NCBI GenBank assembly: GCA_032718865.1
Contig: JALUTQ010000045.1
Coordinates: forward strand, 1,550,001 to 1,614,000
Source of the DNA: Tilletia caries
Lineage: Eukaryota; Basidiomycota; Exobasidiomycetes; Tilletiales; Tilletiaceae
Reading direction: 5' to 3'
Length of the DNA stretch: 64,000 bases
Shown here one piece after another: positions 55,421-64,000 of the stretch (its first letter is position 1; the number at the start of each line of letters is the position of its first letter). The position numbers and the translations under genes are program-made. The notes under the pieces were generated by a model, which was not told the DNA's origin, ran no database searches, and saw only the letters and a program-made list of their open reading frames with translations.

Positions 55421-58400
55421 ATGACGAACAGCAGTGGCTCGCTGAGTGGCGCACTGAGCGCAGTCCCGTCCCGCAGCGCACTGCAGCAACACGCAGCCTC
55501 GGCTCTCTCGCTCACCGCCTCGCTGACTCTCCCCTCCGCAGCCCAGCTGGCCACGCTCCTCGCACAGGCCGAACAGCGCTCGTCCCAAGCATCCCGCAAC
55601 CAACAGCACGCAAAGCAACAAGTCCTCGCCCACCTCCAGCTCACGTCCCAGGAGGACCGCGCACTCGGCCAGACGCTCGCTGCGCTGCCGGATCAGATCA
55701 ATAGCGCAGACGAGGCCATCCTCGCCCTGTCCTCCCCCGCCGTACTCGCCTTGGAACAGTCGCTCCTTGCGCAGCTGCAGGCACGGACCAAACTCCAGAC
55801 CGCAAGGGATTACTTCCACCTCCTCGCATCCGCAGAAGACCTCCGCGTACAAGCCCTCAACACCACACACAGCGACGGCAGGAACGCGCTCCGGGCCCTT
55901 AGCAAACTCGCGCATTTGTCCGACCAGGCCGAGGATGTCCTTCAGGACGCCCGCATCCGCGGGTTGAGCTTCATCCGTGCACAGCGGGACTTCGCCTTTC
56001 ACGAACTTCGCAAACGGGCCATCACGAAGCTGCGGTCGGCGTGCGAGGAGGCCGGTTGGAGTCCCGCCTCCGCGTCAGCTGGGACTGCTTCATCAGAGCC
56101 AAACGGGAAGCCTCCGATTAGGAGGTTGGACGCGGATCCGGGTGTGCAGGCTGCATGGAAGGATCTCTGTCGATTCCAGCGGACGGCGGAGAAGTTGCAT
56201 CTCATGCCCTGCGCCACCGCTCCCCTCCTCCAGACCGACTCTCTCTCCGAAGTCGAAGAGGAGCAACCAAAAGACAGCGCAGAGGTACAAGTGCAAAGTT
56301 CGGCCCCGCGACCCGGCTCGGCGGAGTACGTCCCCCTCCTGGCCGTCACTGTATTGCTCGACGTCCTCCTCCTTCGCTTTCGGTACCACTTCGACTCCTC
56401 GCGCCCTTCGAATAGACTCGATAAGCCGGAGTGGTACCTGTCCCATATCCTTGGTCTGGTGCGCGCCTATGGGCTCGAGTCGGACCTCTTTCGGCCGGGC
56501 ACGGGGAGTGTGGCGCGCTTGTGTGCGTTGGGAGGGTGGGGACGTGCCCATGGGGTCGTCCCTAGCAAAACAAGTAAAGGGAATGGGATTCCTGAGAAGA
56601 TGCTCGATACAGGCGCGGAGTTACTACATGGACTCCTCGTCCCCCTCCGAGCCAAGCTCGTCGCATCTATGCCACTCCTCCTCCCCCACCCACCCCTGCT
56701 CGCCCACACCATCTCCGAATACATCATCTTCGACGACGCCCTCCGCACGACGTACCCGCCCTCGAACCTCTCCCAACCCGACACGGCCCGCGGTCCCGCG
56801 CTCAGTCTGGCCGACCAGGTGCTGAATAACTCGGACTGGTTCGCCGCTTGGTTGGAGGGGGAGCGGGCGCATGCTGAGGAGAGGCTGGATGAGATTTTGA
56901 ACGCGGGGGATGCGTGGGCTATTCAGGCTGCGGATGGGGTCGAGGATGAGGAGGATGCGCTTGTTGGTGGGCGTAGGGGCGGCGAGGAGCTGGCTTCCGG
57001 GCCCGTACAGCGCTTCCCCACCCAACCGACCACCACCACCACGAAGGGTGCCCAGGAATCTACGAATGCAACCGGATCCCGAACGACGTCTACGTTCAAA
57101 ACGGTCCGCTCAGCCCAACAGATCATCGAACTCCTCGATTCGATCCAAGACCGCGCCTCCCCACTCCCGCTCCTAACCCACCGGCTCGCCTTCTTCGCCC
57201 GCATCCAGTTACCCCTCCTGCGCGCGTACGCGGACCGACTCACGCGCTCGCTGGACGCCTTCGAAAGTCTCAGCCATGCGTTCGCGCGCGCGATGCCGGG
57301 TGCTATTGAAGGTGTTAACCTCGCTGTGGCTGGGGCGGGAGGGGCGAATGTTAGTGTGGGTGGGGGGGTGGACCTTTCCTCTGGTGGTGGCGGGAACGGA
57401 GTGGGCGATGTGGATATGGTCAAGGGACTCCGCGGACTCGGCCGCCTCCTCAAAGCGCACCTCTCCGCCGCGTACATCGTCGACACCCTAACCTCCTACA
57501 ACGAAACGCCGTACTTCCTGTCGCTCTCGTCCGAGCTGCGCCAGACGGACGAAGGTCGGAAGTTGGGCGTCGAATTGGCTGTGGCGGAGGACGAGGCGGA
57601 GGAGGCGGAGCTCGATAAGGCGAGTTTGGTCAGTCTGTTGAGGAAGAGTTTGAGGAGGCAGGGGAATTATGGGTCTGGGGTTGATATTAGGGGGAGGGGG
57701 GCGGAGTTCGTCGCTGCTGCGGGAGCGAAGATACGGAGTCGGAGTGCGTCGAGGACGAGGGAGAATTCTGCGGGCGGTGGTGCTGGTGGTGGTGGAGGAG
57801 GAGGAGGGGGGGTGGAGGGTGCGGGTGTTTGGGATGATATTTTGATTAAGTATCGGGGGCTTTTGAGGAGGGCGACGGTCGCGATGGAGCGGTTGGTCGT
57901 CCATGAGATCGTAGACGCGTTGAAGCCGTACTCCTACAGGTGAGATTACTACCTTCCTTCCTGTTTCCGCTCCTTTTCCCCGTTCTTACCCTTGTCTCTT
58001 TCGCGGATCTGAAGACGGTGGGACGAAGGTCAGATTGAAGAAGAGGACGAGGACAACGACAACGACGAAGATGAGGAAGATGAGAAGCCCGCTCGAGTGA
58101 AGACAACGACAGGCCCACGCGAAGGCATCCCGACGCCGTCGCTCCTTCCCGCCCTGACGCTCCTCTCGACACATCTGGGACATCTGCTTCCCGCGCTGCC
58201 GCCGCACTACGCCTTACCTGTCTATCGCTCGATTGCGGGGACGCTGAGTACGGCGATTGTCGATCGGGTTGTGATGAGTGGTGAGTTTACCCTTCCAATT
58301 GGGCCTATGAACGGTTCCCTCTCTCTCTCTCACACTACGTTGGTTTGATGCTCAAATCATGTGAATTTAGGTGGAGCCCATCGATTTACATACGCCGGCG

Positions 58401-58759
58401 GACAGCGCTTCGCGCGGGACGTCGAAGGAGGCTGGTTCGGCGTCATCTCGGACCTCATGCACACCTACGGCGGCCGCGCACTATCTTCCTCGCCCTCTGC
58501 ACGGCTCGAAGCGGCCCAAGAAGCCATGGGCCGCCGACCGCGCGCGGCGTGGCGCGAGCTGGAAGGCGTGGGGAAATTGCTGTCGCTGCCGCCGACGTTG
58601 CCTGGCGCGGGGGAGAAGAGGTGGACGTTGGAAAGGACTACGAGGGCGCTGTTTGAGGAGGATGGAGGGGATGGGGATGGGGAGGATGGGTGGGGGAGGT
58701 GTAGGAGGGAGTTGGGGATGGAGGGTGGGGGGGGGCAGTGGTGGGTTGACGGTCGTTAG
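55421..58759 (+). CDS. RINT1/TIP20-family vesicle tether (Dsl1/NRZ complex)
   Basis: Three exons: 55421-57939, 58015-58280 and 58371-58759; 1057 residues from the ATG at 55421. In-frame ATGs further upstream (55367 and others) overlap the promoter of the divergent gene and are less likely. The N-terminal region is an extended coiled coil. The C-terminal half has TIP20/RINT1 features: LRFRYHFDSSRPSNRLDKPEWYL, then LLTHRLAFFARIQLPLL, and the end region LPPHYALPVYRSIAGTL with GGAHRFTYAGGQRFARDV. This protein and the Ufe1-like SNARE of this window are expected partners in Golgi-to-ER transport. Long Ala/Gly-rich inserts (57320-57410, 57760-57830) are unusual. The acceptor of exon 2 is AAG. Confidence 0.85.
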
Positions 58760-61335
58760 GGCGAGGGAGGTTGTTAGGCGTCGGATTGAGTGTGCGCGCT
58801 GATGAGGGGCACAGAGAGGGGGGAGAAGGGGCAGGGGATTGCTCACCACTTTGGCGAGGCTGATCGCTTTATACACATGCGAAGAAGGTCGATACGCAAA
58901 TGAAAACTAGCCTTGTGCCGGCCCACAAAGAACGGGGAAGAAAGACGCATCGAGGGGCGCTGATCTTCATCGCGACTCGGGTTCCGCATTATCAGGGATA
59001 GGCGCGCGAGAGAGACGACGACGGTCCGTGGCGATGCTGCTCCAGAGTTCCTCCTCCTGACCGCCTGACCCAGAGCGGAATCTCGTGGTCGCCCATTCCC
59101 TTCGCCGGCGCAAGAAATCACACGACACTATGTAACGACTTTTCGCTGCTCTGCCGATTGCGGCGTGCTCTCCCGGGGCGTAGAACCTCGGACTTCGGAG
59201 GTGCTAACTTGCCAAGCGCCAGAGGGGATAAGCAAGAAAGGGGGTCCTGGACAATAATAAGAAGTAAGTGTAGGGCGATCCAGTGCGGGAAAGAGGACAA
59301 AGAACGGGGTGCGGACTGCGGACTCACTGCTAACTCACAAGCTCGTATAAAGGCAAGCGAGTTGGGAGGACAAGGAACAGGTCGGAAGTGGTCTGTGCAG
59401 AAGGATGATGAGGGAGTGAAAGTGCTGGCGATGCCGACGCGCGGACGGGTGCAGAAAATGTGCCGTCACGGCACGGGCGGATATGCTCACTGTAGAGGAC
59501 AAGGTACATGCACATGGGCACACATGGTGACGTTAACAAGGAAGTGGTGCGAGTGTTGATGCAGTAACAAGAGATGAGCAGCAAGATAGCTAGGAGGATA
59601 AGAGTCAGCCTGGCCTTGCTTGGGTCGCGGGTTTGTTCCACCCTTGCCAAGGGGAGAGAAGTGTAAGATAGTCAGATGTCCACACAGAACTAATGCAGTC
59701 AGCACATAATGACACGCATCTGGTCCATCGTACCCTTGCCTGGCTTGCTGTGTGCAGAGGGGAGACAAGATGTGTCAGACTGGGTATGGTAAGAACGATG
59801 ATAAGTCAAAGCCTCAAGCCTCAAGCCTCAAGCCTCAAGGGAAGGAAGGGAACGCGATTGGGATCTGGGACAAAGGCCCTTGCTGCTTGCAGCCGCGGCT
59901 CAGTGCTCGGCACCTGGATGAGCATCGATCCTGCATCGCGGAATCCGGCGGACGCCCCTTCGCCGTGATGAGCGGACGTGTGCTGATTTACCCTTGCGCT
60001 GCACGGAAGGCGGAAGGCAGAGGCGGTCAGGGTTCGTGGAGTGGGACAAAGGCGTAGGTGCTAAAGGTACGTAAGATACGAACGGAGGTCGGAGAGGGAA
60101 CAAAGCGAAGGTGGATATGTGAAGTAGTTGATGCGTTGATGCGTTGATGAGAGTGGGATGGGTTTAAGCTTTCTTGTTTCACAGCTTGGCTCAGACGCTT
60201 ACACGCTAAGACGGCTTACGTACGCGCAAAACAAGGGAAGGGTAATTTTAGTTTGGAAAAAAGAGGCATGGATAAAGCGATACATAAAGTCAAGTCATAT
60301 AACATGTACATAGATACTTTGGCAGACAGCAAAAGACGAACCATGTTTTTTGAACGTAAGCAAGTATCTTGACAGAACATACATAAGGACGAGTGTGGAG
60401 CAGCCGGAGTTCGGAGTTTGGACTGAATGGAATCGGAATGAATGCCTTCCGGATCGAAGCTCAAAGAGGGAGTTAACAATTTATTTGAGGTGGAAGCGGA
60501 GAACAAAGAGAGGAAGTAGTGAATAGACCATGGAATCTTCGTTAGCGCGCCACGCCGACTGCAGATCTGAGACAGTCAACAAAGAAAAGCGCGTTGTTTT
60601 GTTTGTTATGGATGAAGGATGAAGAAAGGCAAGGCAGAAAAGCGCGTACGCGTCCAAACGTTACCTTCTTCTCGAGGTGAGTGGTGAGTGGTGATCCATA
60701 TCGGTGATGATAATAGTCGGTGCTCCTTTCTGCCACTGCCGCCGTCGCCCTCAGCCAGACCTATCTCGTCCTCATCCAATCTCTCCTCTCAGCCACGACG
60801 CAGACGCAGACGCAGACGCAGCAGTGAGGAGGGGACAGACAAATCAGTTAGTCTCACTTACTGCCTCTCTCGCCCTCGTCCGCCATCTCGTTCCCATCCG
60901 CACTCTCCTCTACGCAATCAAGGAGCCAGGTGGCCAGCGACCAGCCGCGTTTGTTCGCACCTCAGCACGCGCACCTCCATACCACCACCTTCGAAACAGC
61001 TCAGCACCGCCCACGACACCCATAGACAACGTGTAGTCACCAGCCAGCAGCACCCGGACACGGCAAAAGAAGGATCTTTATCCTCCCCCCCAAAAGTAGC
61101 ATACCATCCTTTTGTTTCTCAGCCTCGACCTCTCTCTTTCTGCCCATCCGGCCAGCAAACCAAAGGAGCTGGACTCAGAACTCGGACAGCAACACCAGCA
61201 TTGCCCTTCGCCATTCGCTTTCTTGAAAACAGCTTAGTTTCATGAGGTGAGTCACTTCCGCCTCCTTGTCCCGCGCTCACTCGATGCTCATCCCTAGTCT
61301 TCTGTTGATGTGTTATCAGCCGATGAACCTTCATC
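58760..61335. other. Long gene-poor spacer and leader of the last gene
   Basis: I recognise no gene in 2.6 kb. An AAGCCTC unit is repeated about four times at 59811-59839. Directly upstream of the Clp1-like gene is a C/T-rich leader with a probable intron (61247-61319, GTGAGT...ATCAG). An ATG at 61242 spliced across it gives ATG-AGC-CGA-TGA, a three-codon upstream ORF. Confidence 0.45.
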
Positions 61336-64000
61336 ATGAATCCACCCCCGCCATCATCAACGCAAGCGGGTGGCGGACCAGACCCTTCCTCATCATCGTC
61401 ACGAGCAGAATCACGGCCTCTCAGCCCGCATCCACCTCCCCATGCGCAGCAGCACGAACAACAACACCAGCAGCCACAACAACAACAACTACTACAACAA
61501 CAACGTCCCTTCCCTCCATCAGCGCTTAGGCCACCCCTACCACCGCCCTTCAAGCTAAGCTCCATCCCGCTCGAGAAGCGCATCGAGCTCTGGCAAAATC
61601 CAGACTCGGCAGACTGCATCATCATCGTCCCCGTGCCCACCCGAGAACATGAAGTCCCAGACGTCGCCTTCAGCCCGCCGCCGCAATCCCAACAGTTAGC
61701 AATCAAAAGGAAGTTTGCTGAGTTGGAGGCTGCTGGGCGCTTAGGCGATCCTCCCGGTGCTCCTCCTGGTCCGTCTTCCGCTGCTTCTGCCGAAGCTGGT
61801 CCTTCTTCTGCTGTCGCTGGTCCATCTCCCTCGTCTCTCAGGCAGGCCCCACAAGCCGAAGTTGCCTTGCCCGCGCTGCCTCGAAGAGACCCGAGCAACG
61901 TCATCGCAGCACCTGCACCGGCTGCATCAGGCTCTGCTGCCGCCTCCTCATCCCTCCCCAATCAACCACCTCAGCCCGTAGACCCCACGCGACCCGAAGC
62001 CATACACAGAGAGAGAATGACAGCAGAGGAAGGGGCCGCCTTCGGCCGTAAAATGAGAGCGCAGCTCTCCCTCTTCGAGCTAGATAACGAACGAGGTCCA
62101 CGATGGCCCAAGGACGAGAACGGCAAAAAGTACGCCCCGGACGGATGGCGCGAAAAGCATTCCGCCCGGCACGGTTTTGACTCCTCCGTCCAGACCACCG
62201 TAGGGCACTACATCGAAAATGCGAAAGAGGGCACTTTCAAACGACGCGTCTTCCGCGCACACGTCCGCGTCCTCGGCACACAATGCCGCCTCCTCCAGGA
62301 CCTGCTCACCAGAATGATCGGGGCCGAACCGGGCTATCGGCAGGGCACCGCGAATACTAGCTTGAGACCCTGTACGACCGGCACTTCCTCCTTCGCCAAG
62401 AGCTCTACTGCGCACCAGCCCCGCTATGCCTGTCACTTCACCCGCCCACCCGGCGAGCCGACCAACCAGAACGCGGAGATCGAGCGCATCTTGTTCCTAC
62501 CCATGCCCGACCCAGACTCGTTCCCGCTCCTCTTACACTACCTCTATCACGCCGAGCACGACGTCTTCGGCGCCTCGCTTGAGCGAGATAACGCCATGGA
62601 GATCCCCCGGTACCGACAACTCGCGCTCGCCTCCGACCCGAATTATTTCAACAGCGGTCTATCTAAAAGAAAGGAACGGCGCCGATCGCGCGCTCTCGTC
62701 CCGCCGGAGGTGCACGCCCGGATCCCTGCGGAACTCAAGATGACGTGCTCGTGGCGTGGTGTGATTTGGAACGTCGAGCATCTGGGCGTGGATAAGCCGT
62801 TGGAGAAGTATTTGGGCTCGTGGTACAAGACGAACATCCGTCAGGCCCAGGCTCAGGCTCAGGGCGAGGGGGATAATCGACGCGAGGGAAGTGCGGATGC
62901 GGGTGCAGGGGAGAGTGGTGCGAAGGGCCGGAATCGGATTGAGGATCTCACCGAGGCGGAGTCTTCTTCCCCAGCGGTGGGAGGCGGTGGGTCTCGCAAG
63001 GGCAAGGGTACGAGTACGAGTACGAGTGCGGCGGAGAAGGAGGGTATCATTGATGCGCGCAGCGCCAGCGTGGCGAGTCCGGCTAGCACGTCGGGAAAAC
63101 CATCTCTGCGCCGAACGGGCTCGCTCGAGGAGACGTCGACGATGTATAGACCCAGAGTGCCGATGAGCGGAGTCGAGAGGACGACTGGCGGGACCGGGAT
63201 CGGGGTTGGGCCCGGGGCTGGGGCTGGGCCGGCTACTCCTCTTGCTGAGAGGATGCGGCTGATTGGTGGGCCTACGAGCGGGTCAGGGCCTCCTGGTAGC
63301 GAGGGGTCCGTCGGTGGGGGTGAGGGCTCGATGCCAACATCTCCTTCGGCTCCTTTGTACTCGCGCCGGTCGTCCGCGTCTCGATCCTCTACTCGGACAA
63401 TAGGGGCAGGCGCAGGGCATTCTCACCCACCTCCTCCGCCGGTGCCGACGCCACCATCGGCACCGGCGGACTCACTCATGATGAGCTCTAGGACGTTACC
63501 GGTACCCACGCCTGCGGCGGGCTCGAGCACAGGCGCTGGTACGCTGGGCAGTCCATGGGGTCCGGAGCGACACCGCGGGGGTGAGCGTGATTGGGACAGG
63601 GAGAGGGGCGAGCGTCAAGAGCGGGATCGCGACTGGGAACTCCATGAGCAGCGCGAGCGCGAACGGCGTTGGGATCGAGAACGGGATCGTGAGCGGGAGG
63701 GGGAGTATCGGTCTGGCGAATGGGATCGGAGTCGGCGTGACAGTCAGGCTTTCGTGCCTGTTCCGCTGGAGCGGACGGAGCGTGAGCGTCTGGAGATGGA
63801 TGCGGAGATGGAGATGGAGCGGGAGCGGGAGCGAGGGCAGCGTGAGCGAGAGTGGGAGATGGACAGAGAGAGGGAGAGGGAGAGGGAGAGGGAAGTCGAT
63901 CGGAGGCGGCATAGCGAGTGGACCTGGAGGGAGCGAGAACGCGAACGGGAGCGGGAAAGGGAAAGGGAGTGGGAGTACCGGGGCAGTGTAGCTGGGCACG
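61336..64000 (+). CDS. Clp1-like regulatory protein, cut by the window edge
   Basis: Open from ATG 61336 to the end of the window (888 codons, no stop). The N-terminus is Pro/Gln/Ser-rich. Residues ~230-520 form the conserved part: EEGAAFGRKMRAQLSLFE, TFKRRVFRAHVRVLGTQCRL, FLPMPDPDSFPLLLHYLYH, RYRQLALASDPNYFNSGL and MTCSWRGVIWNVEHLG. This resembles Clp1 (clampless) proteins, needed for clamp-cell formation and dikaryon growth in Coprinopsis and Ustilago. After that the chain is low-complexity, ending in a long Arg/Glu/Asp repeat (RERERER, WDRERDRERE) from about residue 755. Many such ends act as charged single helices. The family assignment is from memory of motif style and is tentative. Confidence 0.5.
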   Translation, partial: MNPPPPSSTQAGGGPDPSSSSSRAESRPLSPHPPPHAQQHEQQHQQPQQQQLLQQQRPFPPSALRPPLPPPFKLSSIPLEKRIELWQNPDSADCIIIVPVPTREHEVPDVAFSPPPQSQQLAIKRKFAELEAAGRLGDPPGAPPGPSSAASAEAGPSSAVAGPSPSSLRQAPQAEVALPALPRRDPSNVIAAPAPAASGSAAASSSLPNQPPQPVDPTRPEAIHRERMTAEEGAAFGRKMRAQLSLFELDNERGPRWPKDENGKKYAPDGWREKHSARHGFDSSVQTTVGHYIENAKEGTFKRRVFRAHVRVLGTQCRLLQDLLTRMIGAEPGYRQGTANTSLRPCTTGTSSFAKSSTAHQPRYACHFTRPPGEPTNQNAEIERILFLPMPDPDSFPLLLHYLYHAEHDVFGASLERDNAMEIPRYRQLALASDPNYFNSGLSKRKERRRSRALVPPEVHARIPAELKMTCSWRGVIWNVEHLGVDKPLEKYLGSWYKTNIRQAQAQAQGEGDNRREGSADAGAGESGAKGRNRIEDLTEAESSSPAVGGGGSRKGKGTSTSTSAAEKEGIIDARSASVASPASTSGKPSLRRTGSLEETSTMYRPRVPMSGVERTTGGTGIGVGPGAGAGPATPLAERMRLIGGPTSGSGPPGSEGSVGGGEGSMPTSPSAPLYSRRSSASRSSTRTIGAGAGHSHPPPPPVPTPPSAPADSLMMSSRTLPVPTPAAGSSTGAGTLGSPWGPERHRGGERDWDRERGERQERDRDWELHEQRERERRWDRERDREREGEYRSGEWDRSRRDSQAFVPVPLERTERERLEMDAEMEMERERERGQREREWEMDREREREREREVDRRRHSEWTWREREREREREREREWEYRGSVAGH

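Noticed and set aside
58800..60700. Multi-exon gene suggested by scattered CTCAC and GTCAG signals
   Set aside because: No frame joins into a recognisable protein; too weak to report.

Overview
The window is nuclear DNA of a basidiomycete fungus. The genes have many short introns (mostly 45-110 bp) with GTGAGT/GTACGT-type donors and CTGAC/CTAAC-like branch points. All gene products are eukaryotic and fungal, and the last gene resembles a family known from basidiomycete mating and clamp development. I cannot place it below the phylum. Exon coordinates were built by hand from splice signals and family conservation.

Layout. (1) 1-2.05 kb is a collapsed, rearranged copy of 43-52 kb of the same window: an aquaporin-like gene running off the left edge, a broken fragment of a mitochondrial kinase gene and a broken fragment of an AFG1-like ATPase gene. 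An intron-containing tRNA-Thr follows. (2) 2.9-21.8 kb is ordinary chromosome: mitoribosomal protein mL58-like, ATG12, RanBP1, a GT2 glycosyltransferase, ribosomal protein eL29, an RCK2/Srk1-type kinase and one unrecognised gene. Small transposons with clear target-site duplications lie between them. (3) 21.9-35.5 kb is accessory DNA. It holds a ~6 kb inverted-repeat (palindromic) element carrying two divergent FHA-domain genes, each flanked by its own pair of direct repeats. Next to it is a Russian-doll nest of at least five elements with inverted ends, one of which carries a captured, broken Sec1/Munc18 gene fragment. I saw no transposase anywhere. (4) 35.6-64 kb is dense housekeeping DNA: an HSL-type esterase, a syntaxin-18/Ufe1 SNARE, ALG12, aquaporin, a PDK/BCKDK-type mitochondrial kinase, a frameshifted F-box/LRR gene, AFG1, BUD23, a PEX14/17-like peroxin, a RINT1/TIP20 tether and a partial Clp1-like gene.

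Functional links. The syntaxin-18-like SNARE and the RINT1/TIP20-like protein are expected partners in Golgi-to-ER retrograde fusion (Dsl1/NRZ complex). Three gene pairs share short divergent promoters: STX18/ALG12, AFG1/BUD23 and the peroxin/RINT1 pair.

The best candidate for something undescribed is the 6 kb palindromic FHA element at 21939-27901. The nested transposon stack and the chimeric duplication at the left edge come next.
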